A stretch of DNA of 64,000 nt from Zeus faber (GCA_960531495.1 OY482859.1:16762786-16826785); one strand, 5' to 3'; positions 47,561 through 59,036 are shown, numbered from the stretch's first letter. Notes: generated from the sequence alone by a model not told the origin. Numbers and translations are program-made.

Positions 47561-48480
47561 CGCTGTGAGGCTCATTACGGGACATATGCTTTAAATCTCA
47601 ACTCCGGGAGCAGAGGTCCAAACGGATGATTGATTCCAGCTTCTGATTAGGGGCCCCTTAACCTTTGGGACGCAAATTCAAATTTATTGGGGTCGGGGTT
47701 AAATTATTTGAGTGATCAAAGCCGGCCAATGATTCAAGGCCGCCACAACCTATTCCTACGTAGATAACGACAAGACCGGCGACAATATGACATGAAGATT
47801 ATCTCCAACAACCGAAAAATGGAACTTTGCATAATCCATAAGACATTCAAACCAAAATACAAGTATTGATTAGAATTGGAGATTTAATCAACATAATGGT
47901 GTCCAAGGAAACTTGTTTACCCTTGGTGGTAAAGATTTTTTTTCTTCTAAATAAAGATTGACTGGAGTAACAATGAACAAAACCAATGAGCTTGAACCTA
48001 GAAGAACTACCTTATGGGATTGAATTTGACAGAACTAACCGAAGGCTAGCCAAACCCAGGCTTATTGGCAAGGGCGATCATTCAGTCTGAACTTTCTGCC
48101 AATTGTAATTCTGTTAAAGCCCCTGAAGCCTGATTATGAGGCATTAGTGTCTAGTGTCCGTATACTTGGGCTGAATAGAAATCACTACCCAACATCTCGA
48201 AAGGGCAACCTTTTAATTCAAATCTCTATAGCTCTTGCCAGTAATTCCTTTAATAGCTACAGAGCTGCACAAAGATTAAGGAAAGTATCTTCAATGAAAC
48301 CATATTAAGTTTTCTCATCTTCAATAAACTATTAGGTGACAAAACCATTCCAGACATTTCAATTCACTTGGTTTAAACTTGCTGCTTTGTGGTTTTCACA
48401 AGATCTTCGAATGTATTGGGATGGGCGATTGTAGAGGGGAGTTTAAAGCTGACAATTAGAATCAATATAGTGGCTTTGCC
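47560..48480. promoter_or_regulatory. Candidate conserved non-coding region, about 0.9 kb
   Basis: No microsatellite or transposon signature over 900 bp. Contains GATGATTGATTCCAGC near 47624, GTCAAAG-type and GATCAAAGCC words (TCF/LEF-like) near 47714, CTGCCAATTGTAATTCTG near 48097, CTGATTATGAGGCATTAG near 48129 and CCAGTAATTCCTTTAATAGC near 48238. There is no long frame on either strand. Looks like constrained regulatory DNA; unproven. Confidence 0.35.
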
Positions 48481-48839
48481 AAATGGATGCGGGAGATGGC
48501 AGGCAGGAGAGGGACAGACAAGGCTATTACTGAAGGGATGACTCACACCGGCGTCCTCGTACTCCAGTGCCGCAGAACGACACAACTAGAGAAGAAACAA
48601 CACGTCCAAGGCAATTTGGGTCTTGTGCGCGACAAACAATACTACGGATGAGTAGGACCAAAAAGACTGATTACGCCTCTGATATGTGGCTTCCAATGCT
48701 ATTTTCAGACACAGAGAATGTGTGGTCGACGAAAGACAAAGTCATTATGCCAAAGCACATAGCAAGCGTGGGTCAATGAATCGGTACCTCAGATGTACCC
48801 AAAACCTGCCTGTCTGAGATCTGTCTACCTAATGAGACG

Positions 48840-49430
48840 TGCGAGCATAGGAAGCTTATCTCCAATATTTGTTTCATGGGAGCACAACTGTTTTTTTCTA
48901 AGATAAAGCTTCAAACTGTGGAAAAACGTGTGACAACCCAATCCATACTTTTCCCCTCTGGGTTTTTAATCCGTTTTCGTATTAACCCCTTCGCTGTGAC
49001 ACTTGACCTCCAAGGTTTCCTATATAACGTGATCGTGTCAACCAACAGATTCAAGTGTCAATCGCTGTGCAGCGAAGCGGAGCGGGGCAATATTGTGCCT
49101 GCTGATTGTAGATGTAATGTAGCTACATGGCGTGACTACTGTGGCCCGGGGAGGTTGGCACGACCAGGCCAAAGGCCTCCGGACCGGGCAATAAATCACG
49201 CTTGTGACAGGCACAGAGGCTTTTACATTATGACCCGCTACTGTAACACACACATATTGAGGAACACACCCTCAATGTCACCTTACAACATATATAAAAG
49301 TTATCAGTTGTGCATAAATAATGATGAGCACAATGACATCAGCATAGCCTGGCATTTGAAATGCATTCTCTCACTTTGGCAAATAGCTAAAGGTTGCAAT
49401 GTGTTACGGTTTACATGACTGATATGTTAG
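48840..49430. promoter_or_regulatory. Candidate conserved non-coding element with stem-loop
   Basis: Unique. 49144-49189 can fold as a GC-rich hairpin (GCCCGG with CCGGGC, inner GGAGG with CCTCC). 49290-49380 contains AGTTATCAGTTGTGCATAAA, TAATGATGAGCACAATGACA and GCATTTGAAATGCATTC, the last close to a palindrome with POU-like halves. A 180-codon plus frame (48876-49418) covers it but has no recognisable domain. Confidence 0.35.
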
Positions 49431-50339
49431 ACAAAACAAATCAATAACCATGAGCAGTGCATTCCCCAAGACACCCAATCTAATCAAAACAATCAATCCC
49501 GGATGTCAAGCTTGCCTGTAGTCATTACGAGCCAGGGGGGCGGGGGCTTAGAGCCATTAGCCAAGATCTACCTAGCCAGCTTAGCAGAGTGACTTTAATG
49601 CTAGTGTGATCAAACATTGTCAGCACGGCAGGATGGGTGAATGGATGTCGGGTTGTGGAAGCAGTAAAGCATGGCCGGCCTAATGGGCCACGGCAAATGG
49701 GCCGGCTAGTGGCCGCTGCAGGGATGGGGGCCTGTTCCATGAACCAGAGCCAGACCCATTTCATGGTGTCTACCTGGGATCCAACCACACTCACTCATTG
49801 GAATGGGGAACTCATGGTGGGCGACAAGCCTCCATGATGGGTTGAGATATCTATGTTGCTTGGACAAACATGGACCAGTTAGGGTGGTGGGGGTGAGATG
49901 ATGTTCCTCTGTGGAGCCTTGGACATCCTCGCTCATTTAACTTATGCACTTATTCAGGGTAGGATGAAAAACAGGCTTGCCTCATTTTATCGGGGGAATG
50001 CAAAAATGTTCCGTCATAGTGGTTTGCTGGAAAATGGAAGGCAAAGGAAGGGGTAGCTCCACTAACTAACAATGTCCCACATACAATGGTAATATTGGTA
50101 AACTATTCAGAAAATGAACTTTTATTTTCTTATGTCCTTATCCATGCCCTCACAGTACAAGCAATAGAAAGGTTCCCGCTCAACAAATGACAAAGAATGC
50201 CAAAATGGTTTGAATCATTTTCACAAGGGGTTGTACAGGGGGGAGTACAAAATGTTTAGCCTGTGGCAATCATCAGTGTATTATCAGTATTCTCAGTATT
50301 TACTGTTTCCAACCCCTAAAAAAAAAAAAAAATTCACAT
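49431..50339. other. Unique DNA, no gene seen
   Basis: Contains GGCC/GGCCGGCC-rich words near 49670-49715 and an A-run at 50319-50332. No recognisable exon. Confidence 0.4.
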
Positions 50340-50960
50340 GCCTTTTGGCGTCGTTTGTCATTTCTTGAGTTGAACTTTTGAATACTGCTTGCACCGTGAG
50401 AATCCTGGTGACTCGCACGTTGCAACTCAAGTGCAGCAAAGCGGTATTTTTTCATAAATTTCATATTTGTTTATTTGTTTGTTTCTCTGTGAGAGGAAGT
50501 TGCTCTTGTCGTTCCATGAATGTAACCCAGTTTTCCTGATTTTCTGTAGCTAAGTAGCTAAATGCAAATGTATTCCCAAAACACCCAGAACTGATGATTC
50601 CACCCCTGTTTTCTTGGCTATTATTTCATTAATATCCCTTGGAAGTTGCACCAATTTTCCTGATGTAATTGAAATAAATGATTACACCTTAAGAGAGTTA
50701 TTGCCTGTTGTTACTCTATTAATGACTTATATTTTAAGGGAGGTAAGATTGAGTAAAGAATTCAACTACTAAAATCTAATTATTATTCCTTCAAACACAG
50801 AACCGCAGCTTGTGTTGCGTTTTGAAAACACTGAAAATGGACCACTCATTAGGATACATTTTCATGCGGGCGAGAGCAGCCTAGTTATTTTTGTTCTTTC
50901 AAATCCCACGGGAAAGGCAAGAATAAAATAATGGAGGGGAAATCAACCAATGTCTCATTG
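50340..50960. promoter_or_regulatory. Candidate conserved non-coding block
   Basis: Unique and AT-richer. Contains CTGATGTAATTGAAATAAATG near 50657-50677, CTATTAATGACTTATATTTT near 50717, AATCTAATTATTATTCC near 50773 and CCACTCATTAGGATAC near 50841. Dense TAATTA/ATTAAT cores, with no simple repeats. Confidence 0.35.
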
Positions 50961-52326
50961 TCGCCTAAAGCGCTGCCCCTGATCCTCGCAATCTCCTGAC
51001 ACTAACCAGAGCTGATGAGTGCAGAACGCTGAGCAAGCCTCCCCCACAACCCCCCTGACCATGGATGGCCAACGGGAAAATTCGGCTCCAGGACTTTTGG
51101 GGGAGGGGGGTGACAGGCGAATCAGTCATGATTTTTGAGATCATCCCTGACACTAGAGCAGAATATTCTACAGTTATTTTCAAGTGAGGTTGCCTCTTGT
51201 TAGCAGAGGTACTCTGGGGTTAGATAGGTCAAAATCCTACGGAAGCACCTTCCCCATAAGCGACTGGGTTCACCTCAACTGCTGCAGTACTGGGAAACCT
51301 GGGATGCCTCATTCGTTCTGACTTGGCGGTCGCTGGCATCGCAATTGCATTGAAGCCTGAGTCGAAGAAAGGCGATGGAGCCAAGAGCATCTGGTTGGGC
51401 AGCTATTGGTAGCTTTCCAACAACTCATTACCAAACCGACAGACCAAAAATCAAGGGTGCGGACATATGGTGTCCAACAAAAACCACCAGACGAACCGTA
51501 CATGGCGGCCTTGACATGGCCATGGATTGACGAGATTGAAGATACACGAACACAAGCCAGGGGAGTTTAAACAAGAGGTGCCGAAATTGTGGCGTCTCCC
51601 TCATGACATCTAGAGTTTGAATCCCTGATGATACATCCGGACACATGAGAGCATGTACTTTACATCTCAAGCTGCGATCAAACCAAGTTACACAGAAACA
51701 CATTCCTTGCCAGTGTATTGCACCTTTCACGATGACATCAAACTCCTTTGTGGCTCCAAAAAGCGAAGCCGGAGGGACCAATCAACTCAGAAAACCACGG
51801 ACGTCGTTGGAGGGAAAAGGGCAAACACAGAGTCTTATAAATGACAAATATCAATGTAGGAAAAATGAATGTCCAGGGAAACGTTAAGTTATTGTACCGT
51901 GAAGTCCATAAATCTATCAGAAAGGGCAGAGAGGGCCCTTTAGCCGGCATTAATCACGTTGAGAGGCAGATAAGAATGAAAAAAAATGAGAGGGATGGAG
52001 TCGCCGTGAAGCCGCTTTCTCCATTCGAGTCCCGTGACAATAGGTCACCGTATTCACCAGATTACTTTTCGCAGCGACGGAGGTAAATTCTTCTTCTCAC
52101 GCCGACTCTGTCATCTCCTCGTGGAGGATTCTCACCCGCGGCACGTAAAGTATGAGAAACTCTTCTTACAGAAATTGAAGTTGTGTTGTTTTCTTTGGCG
52201 TCGCCGGATGTACCTTGCGTCGCATCTGCATACAGAAAGCAGATTACAACAGTAATCTCAGAGATTTTCATACGGGATAAAAGCACATTTTCCATTGCTT
52301 TGTTGAAGCAAGAAAAAGGGTTAAAG
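50961..52326. other. Unique DNA, no gene seen
   Basis: Frames of 60-117 codons on both strands lack recognisable features. Ordinary composition and no transposon landmark that I recognise. Confidence 0.4.
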
Positions 52327-52371
52327 AAAAAAGAAAGAAAGAAAGAAAGAAAGAAAGAAGAAAGAAAGAAG
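52327..52371. repeat. (GAAA)n microsatellite
   Basis: About ten GAAA units with one frame slip. Confidence 0.95.
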
Positions 52372-52619
52372 ATTAGATCCTAAAACCTACTTCTTCATTC
52401 TGAAAGTTGTCAGTAATTTACAAAATGTATTCACACAATCTGCGGCCAGAATTGCATGCTTGTAATGTAAATTTGACGCACTCCGGAATTCAGCAGCAGT
52501 TTGCAATTCCATACGTGAACCCTGTGACACGGTAGGGAAATCAACCGAAGGAATCAAGTGAAAAAAGATTTCCACTTGAAATCACTCTTCACATATGTAC
52601 TGTACATAGGACATATTTT

Positions 52620-52835
52620 ACCAATAGGTATTCAAAAAAAGTTATTTTTTTCAGTTTATTGTATATTGCCCGTTCTTCTGTTTATTTTTTATTTGATTTT
52701 TTATATTTATTGCATATTCCATTTTTGAAATTGATTTTTCGATGACTTCATAATCATAGCCTATTGTTTTGATGTGAGCTGGTGTAACCCCGCACTTCCG
52801 CTCCAGGGATGAATAAAGTTTCTATCTTTTGAGTA
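52620..52835 (+). mobile_element. 3' end of a LINE-type retrotransposon
   Basis: TTTATTG-rich DNA leads into GAGCTGGTGTAACCCCGCAC, then CAGGGATGAATAAAGTTTCTATCTTTT. A CTGNTGTAAC phrase followed by a GATGAATAAAGT-like word and ATCTT end is the usual 3' terminus of fish CR1/L2/Rex-type elements, as I recall them. Only this 5'-truncated tail is present, with no coding part. Confidence 0.55.
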
Positions 52836-53443
52836 AATGATGTTGTACTTAACATATCCGAGTGCATTATTGTACACTATGACGATAGTGTACATACCAC
52901 ACAGTACATCAACCTAGTCCTTACCAAAACTCTAATCCGACCTAATTGAAGCAAACCTAGTACAGTATAATATAGTCTATTCATATAATCTATTGATGGG
53001 GAGATTTCCTTGAGCACCTCTGTCTTATAATACATTTTTATATAACATGTGATCCACCGCATACTTTAGGGTCATTTGGCGGCTTTCGACATTTCCCCCC
53101 CCCCCCAGCATCATTTGAAAGTGGAGAATCGGAGCTTCCAAACAAGGTGGCAAATCAAGCAAATATTTTTAAAGCTATGACTTGTTAATGGCAAGGGTGT
53201 GGCAAACCCTGTTTCTGAGAGAATCACCTTGAAGGTTTCCCAGAGAGCTCCCGGAATGCAAATGGGTAGCCAAAGCCACATGGCTCATTAACATACTGCT
53301 GAATGAAGTTGAACAGCGGCATCAACGCAAGTATTTTTTGTTTTTTAAAAAAGCTTTCATTTAACAGTAAGAATATACATGTTTTATAAAAGTGGAATAA
53401 TAATTATTTTATTTTAAATAAAAAATATAATAAAGTAATAAAT
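52836..53443. other. AT-rich unique DNA, nothing supported
   Basis: Includes a C-run at about 53094-53107 and AT-rich DNA from 53330. No gene. Confidence 0.4.
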
Positions 53444-53580
53444 AACATTGTATCATATTTTACCTTAAAATGTGAACTATAATATAGTTAGCAACCTTAA
53501 AACGCTAACTATATTATAGTTAGCAACCTTAAAATGCTAGCTATATTATAGTTAGCAACCTTAAAATACGATACAATGTT
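53444..53580. repeat. 137-bp element of 32-bp palindromic units in inverted ends
   Basis: Three tandem 32-bp units at 53463-53494, 53495-53526 and 53527-53558, each CCTTAAAA plus an odd-length palindrome such as CTAACTATATTATAGTTAG plus CAA; a fourth partial unit follows. The whole is bounded by inverted ends: AACATTGTATCATATTTTAC at the left, and at the right the reverse complement of AACATTGTATCGTATTTTAA. No coding capacity. It could be a small MITE whose interior has expanded. Confidence 0.8.
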
Positions 53581-53930
53581 CTTGCTCAGTGTACCAAAAG
53601 TTCGGTGTTGTGATCCTTGCCGTGCCGCGTACCTCTGAATGTCCAAAAGAGGCATTATGGCTCCGAGGGGCACAGGGATAAGATCACGGTGCCCTCGCAC
53701 CAAAGGTCTGCTATCAGTGCTTTATCAGCGGAACAGATGATGCACCTCGCCGCTTCCCTTGTTCCGCTGGCTCCGCTGTGCAGTCTGCTGCTCTTATCTG
53801 CAAAACAAACCAAGTGATAATGATGCAGCCAACCACCCCACCAGAAAAAGGTTCTGGATAACCGGCAGTTTGTAGATGAACCGCTCCGAGGCTCACCCAC
53901 AAACTGCTCCCGCTCATTGCACGGCTACGT
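53581..53930. promoter_or_regulatory. Candidate conserved non-coding element
   Basis: Unique. Contains CTTTATCAGCGG, CTCTTATCTGC and AGTGATAATGATGC, three GATA-type words within about 110 bp (53721-53825), plus GGGATAAGATC near 53679. No credible coding frame. Confidence 0.3.
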
Positions 53931-54009
53931 ACTAAATAAATGAATGCGTGGAGGTGGAATATTGTTTTGAAGTCATTTCCGCACTCGTGTTGCCCAGCGC
54001 AGCGGCGTG

Positions 54010-54345
54010 CCCGACCACCACAGAGCTTCCGCTGTGAAATTAAAAAAACAAAACAGCCCCCAACAACATCGGCAACTATTTCGCCCGGCAACAAAAAACA
54101 ATCAAACGCAACGTTATTTGCCGCCGTTCATTCTGAAATCGCAAAAAGCCTCGGCATTCATCTCTTCAAGTCTTCCGTTGCGGCTTCCATGTCGCGTCGC
54201 GAGATGAAGCGGCTAGCTAGTGCTAGCGTTAGCATGTCGGCGGCGGTAATTATTAACAGACAGCGGTCGTTGTTCAGAAATATCTGACCGCTGAGTGAGG
54301 CTACTGAGGAACCAGGATAGAGTATTCCACAGAGCGGTGGGGTAG
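54010..54345 (+). mobile_element. Hairpin-ended repeat family, fragment D
   Basis: Ends with GAGTATTCCACAGAGCGGTGG (about 54312-54340), nearly the same as the right-end palindrome of copy B, and contains GAGCTTCCGCTGTGAAAT near 54025, close to a word in copy C. A GCTAGCTAGTGCTAGCGTTAGC tract (about 54211-54233) lies inside. The hairpin end is missing. Assignment rests on these shared words only. Confidence 0.4.
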
Positions 54346-55350
54346 AGGCAGTAAACACGGAAGGACATGAGAAAAAGTTTGTTTGCACCGGAGAAGGTAG
54401 CGATACGCAGTATTACAGTGTTATGTGGTGTTTTGTCATTTCGCTTTTTTTTTTTTCATTAAACATAGAAAATTATGCGTGAGGCGGCCATTATCAATCT
54501 TGCGTTCTATTTAGCTCGGAGCAAATGTCTTTCCCAGCATGCCTTGCTGTAATTACATACCGAGCCTTATTAATGTTTTCCCGTCGTGATGACCATAACT
54601 TAGGCTTCGCTGCGGTTCTGTCGGAGGCACAAACATGAATCCCACGTGATGCATGGGCTCCGTGCTCGTGCCTTTCACATCTCAAGTCGCTGGTTTTAAT
54701 ACTTTGTAACTCTCAGACCTTTTCAGAATTGATTATATCAATTCTGCATCCTACCGAAACAAATAAAAAATCCTTCGGTGGAGTTTAAACAGAGCCATCC
54801 GAGGCACGCCCGTCTTTTGGAATGCCTTAAACAGCCGTGACCTTTTCGAGGTATTTTCAGAATTACTGATGTATTTATCATTCTCACTCCCGCGCCTCCT
54901 CCGACCCAGAAATATGGTGGACAGGCTTTTAGGAATATAAGCAGCATGCCAATTCTGTCTCCGGCCATTATTTACAATGGAAAAACGAAATAAGATAAAT
55001 AATTTAGCGTCCCGGTCTAAGGCGGTGTAATAAAGCTGATGTCTGTATGTGCAGCGGGGATCTGGCCGCCGGCCGGATTTTTAAGTGAGACGGATGAGGC
55101 CAGGCCGTAACTGCTGAGGGGTGAAGTGAATTAGGCTCACATTAGGGTGTACATTTTACCATTACGCCCAAAATGTGGGAAAAGCGCATTCCCAGCCCCA
55201 ACAAAGCCCCGAAGTGTGGCTCGGACACGTAGGGGCCCTTTAAACTCATTGCATCGGATTATCAACTTCAATGGAATGAAGATCAAGTTGAATGTGTTTT
55301 GATGAAGAAATCAGGGAGATATTTGAACTGTTAAGTATAAGTTAAGGATA
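54346..55350. other. Unique DNA, no gene seen
   Basis: A T11 run lies near 54447-54458. 55010-55260 is unique, GC-balanced and could be constrained. No recognisable exon. Confidence 0.4.
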
Positions 55351-55560
55351 ACGTGGAGCCGGCCGGTCGTTGTCACCAAATAACCCCCGACGTAGTGATC
55401 GGATCTTGTATCACCCTGAAGGGGGTTACTTTGCTGCACATTATCCCGCTTATTACACGGATACTTACTAATGTATGGATGTGTGTAGGTCAAGTATGTT
55501 GAGTTTAAGAGCTTCCGCTATGAAATAACGGTCAGTCGGTAATCCATTCTGCCGCCTCGG
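55351..55560 (+). mobile_element. Hairpin-ended non-autonomous repeat, copy C
   Basis: The left arm GGAGCCGGCCGGTCGTTGTC (from 55355) and AAATAACCCCC are present, and the right arm restarts at GGGGGTTACTTTGCTGCAC (55421-55439). About 17 bases of the right arm found in copy A (GCGATAACGACCGGCTG) are missing, so the hairpin is broken. After the arm come ATTATCCCGCTTATTACACG and GAGCTTCCGCTATGAAATAA, matching copy B. The far end is absent or diverged. Confidence 0.6.
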
Positions 55561-55619
55561 CCGGGATCTTATCGCGTTTCTCAGGCATTTCTCATCACAT
55601 CCACCGGCCTAACAGAGAT

Positions 55620-56240
55620 CCAGAGAGGTTCGCTCGGTCGCCCCTCCCTGTTTCAGGAGACGGGAGCCAGACGCAGCCAGTGTCATTAGAGCCAAACGGC
55701 GCCTCGGGCAACAAAGGCCAACGACACCATAGGAGCGCAAGAAAGGGAGGTGTTGTGACGGGGGCCTCCACCTCGGCGATAAAATGTCAGGGCGTTACAT
55801 GCCGACGCATCACGCAACACCCCGATAAATGCGTGACGACGTTTTCCGCCGGAGCGGTCTGGTGGCGGCTGCGGCGGCTGCGGCGGCTGCGGCGGCTGCG
55901 GCGGCTGCGGCGGCTGCGGCGGCGGCGGCGGGCGAGTCGCCTCTCCGAAAACATCCCCTGACCTTTCTCCCAACGGCGGTAATTGCCGATGCCAGAGGAG
56001 GAGCCGAGGTGCTAAGTCTCCGATGAGACGCGGCGTTAAGGGGGTGGACCGGGTGGGAGGGGGAACGGGGGCGGCGGGGAGGGTCGGCCAAGTGAGATTG
56101 AGAAGCAGCAACAAGTTGAAAATAAACTCCTCGCCTTCATATCATCAATATTGTGCCGGAAAAGAAACCACCGGGGTTGTCAGAGGGGGCCCCGAGTCTC
56201 ATTTCCTTCGACCTGCCCTCCGCGTCTAGAGGGGGCTGAG
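55620..56240. other. GC-rich, CpG-dense region
   Basis: High GC with frequent CpG over about 600 bp, centred on the 9-bp array. Frames here read as poly-Ala, Pro-Pro-Gln or Arg-Arg-Leu repeats and have no recognisable flanking domain, so I do not call an exon. A CpG island of an unseen transcript is possible. Confidence 0.4.
55862..55933. repeat. (GGCGGCTGC)n 9-bp tandem array
   Basis: About seven 9-bp units ending in pure GGC. The three plus-strand phases give poly-Ala and other homopolymeric or two-residue repeats. Confidence 0.95.
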
Positions 56241-57033
56241 AGTTGATGCCGGCGGGACAACACATCTATCCTCCCCTCCCGTTGACGCCGGGGCGGAGAG
56301 ACGGACCAGAGATCAAATTAGAGGGAGACATAAAGATGATTCAAGGAGTTGCGGGGGAGAATCCCCTTGAAATGAGGGAAAAATTGCTTCACTCCGGAGC
56401 GCGGCGAGGTATGTTCGGAGAGGATCTCGCCGGTGAGCGCGTCAAAATGAATTCATCACCGGGAATTGAAAATAAAGCTCCTTTCATATCGACTTTTTAG
56501 GGATCCGCTTCCTTGATAGTGGTTATTCTAGCCGATTAAATATTTATTGTTGTTCATATAAGTGTCTCTAAAGGGTTTGATGTACTGTATGTATGGGGCT
56601 GTATGTATCTGTAGGAACAGGTGTACTTTGGACAAACAGCGCCATGTGTTCGGTAAATGTAGAATGCGCGTCGGCCATTGTGCGATCTCGTCCCCGGCTG
56701 CCACCAGTCATGGGGTTGGGGTTCGAAAGCAGAGGTTCTTTGGACAAACCAAGGAAGGAGGGTAAACGCAGCGACCACCGGGCCAATTGTTGGCCGCGCT
56801 AATGCTAATCACAACCGGAAGAGACGTTCAGTGGCTGGAAATGTATGTGTTTACGGCGCTTGGAAGGGGACTTTAAGCAGGTGTTTGGTTTCAGTGCCAT
56901 CGCCCGAGCCAGTTGCTTACTCACCGCCCAGCCGCATTACAGCCCTCAGCCAAGGAGACAGCTTGGGAGGCACTGGCCCCTGATCCCAGCACATTAGTTT
57001 AATGCCCAGATCTGTGGAACGGCTCCTGCCAGG
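56241..57033. other. Unique DNA, no gene seen
   Basis: 56440-56560 contains GAATTGAAAATAAAGCTCC and GCCGATTAAATATTTATTG in unique DNA and may be constrained. The rest is ordinary. Confidence 0.4.
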
Positions 57034-57048
57034 CACACACACACAAAT

Positions 57049-57116
<68 letters not shown>

Positions 57117-57154
57117 ACACACACACACACAAACATACGCAGACACACACACAC

Positions 57155-57251
<97 letters not shown>
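57034..57251. repeat. (AC)n microsatellite, about 218 bp
   Basis: The longest simple repeat in the window. Mostly pure AC with interruptions (AAATGC near 57045, ATAC at 57110, AAACATACGCAG near 57131-57142, AACACA near 57154, ATAC near 57222). Confidence 0.97.
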
Positions 57252-58920
57252 CTCCCCCATGTAACCACAGTCCAGAAATGCAAAAGAAATGGCGCCGACT
57301 TAACTTTCTGTAGTTTCCCTCGCTGGCATCGGCAGCGAACAGCTGTGTCATGTGGCACGGATGGAAAACATTTCAGAATGTGGTATTTAACAAAAATTCC
57401 CCGTGCCCTGAAACCCTCAAAAAGGCTGAAATGGTTGTCTCTTTGTGTCGTCTTTTGTTCCAGATTAGTGGAAGTATGTGCTTCCATTGCAGAAATTACT
57501 TATTGAAGAAAAATCTGCATATTGCCAAGATTCTGGTACTGAGTAAGAGTTACCATAACTTACCAGGATCTGTGCAGTTTCAACTAAAAACATCACAAAA
57601 TGTCACAAACCCATATAACTTATTATTATTCCAAGGTAATAATCATGCAAAAGTTGTGAACAATTTGTTTGTAGCGCAAAAAAATCTTTTAAATGACTCA
57701 GGAGTCACTCCAGCAACCCAGCGGGTAAGCAAGTGAATCTTTGGATGACAAACGAAAAATAATTGTTGATACTAAAATAGTCCGACTTTGACTGACTTTG
57801 TTTTCCACCAAAATGGATCATTTTGATACAATTCAATGATTCTTGGAAGAATCCAATTCACCGCTGCTAGCCGAACCCACTGTTCTGACCCACCTTCATG
57901 GAGCTTGTTCTGATCAACATAGAGCTGCTATTCTGCTGAAACCGACGGATTAGGTGAATTGAAGAAACCAAGAGCTGGTTTTTCCATTAATTATGTATTT
58001 TTTGGAAATAGAATTTGAAATATTTTCCCAGCACCCCTGGCAAACTCTCAGGGCACCATGCTGAGTTAGATCATACAGGAAATATACAGTCAACCAATCA
58101 CCACCAAAAAGACGTCCACCCATCCATCCACCGTGGCGGACGCTGTCAGCTGGAGCTGGAGAGGTCCATCGCTCCATCAGCCATGGTGTCAGTGCTCAGC
58201 AGCCTCCGCCTCCTGCCAGGGGAAGTGACCAAACCAACATCTGCACGTGGATTTAAACATCCCATCCCAGCCTCCGCCTTAATGAGCCCGGAGCTTCCGG
58301 AGTTCTGAGTCGGAGCCAAGATGAAAGCTGATCATCTGGCAAGATGTTCTCTCTCCCCTCTCTCTCTCTCTCGCTCTCTCTCTCTCTTTTTTCCCTTTCA
58401 CCTGGGCTCTGAGACATCTCGACAGGTGCTAAAAGCCTCTGGTGCAAACAGATGGGGCTGTCAGCGGAATGGGAAAGAGAGAGAGAGAGAGACGGCATCT
58501 CGTCATGGATTTTAGATTTTTCAGCCCAACGTTTGATGAGTGCAGTCTGTGCAGATCTTTGCACAATAATATTATATCCCCAGCTGGTAAAAAAATAAAA
58601 ATAAAATACTGTGCAGGTATTTCTTTTATTTATTTATATTACTCTAGCAGGACTTTGTTTTTATATTTTCTACAATAATATTAATATTCAAATTATTAGA
58701 ACATGAAAAAAAAAAAGATTCAAAAACAAAATCTATAAAAAACTATTTCGGATAGGCAGAATCTGTCACTAGATCCTGGCTGTACTCCTGCTTCATGAAG
58801 AAACGTTCTGCATTTTATCACATTTGGCAAACTCTGAAGGAAGAGGGAAAGTAGTAAATGCAAATATAGAAATATTTAAGAAAGTAAGCAATAAATATAT
58901 TTCAACAATAAATAAATAAT
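57252..58920. other. Unique to AT-rich DNA, no gene seen
   Basis: A 128-codon frame at 57350-57736 has no recognisable features. CT-rich at 58352-58388 and GA-rich at 58473-58491. 58580-58920 is AT-rich. Confidence 0.45.
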
Positions 58921-58950
58921 AATGAGTAAATATATATGTGTGTATGTATC

Positions 58951-58974
58951 AATATATATATATATATATATATC
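58951..58974. repeat. (AT)n microsatellite
   Basis: Twelve AT units next to ATATGTGTGTATG. Confidence 0.93.
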
Positions 58975-59036
58975 TGTACATATATACAAACTGTACATAT
59001 ATACAAGAAAACAAAAATATAAATCTATATATAAAA

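Noticed and set aside
48876..49418. 180-codon plus-strand frame
   Set aside because: No domain, signal or repeat pattern; better explained as chance over a conserved non-coding block.
55862..55933. Poly-Ala-coding exon of a transcription factor
   Set aside because: No homeodomain or other domain is found nearby on either strand; kept only as a tandem array.
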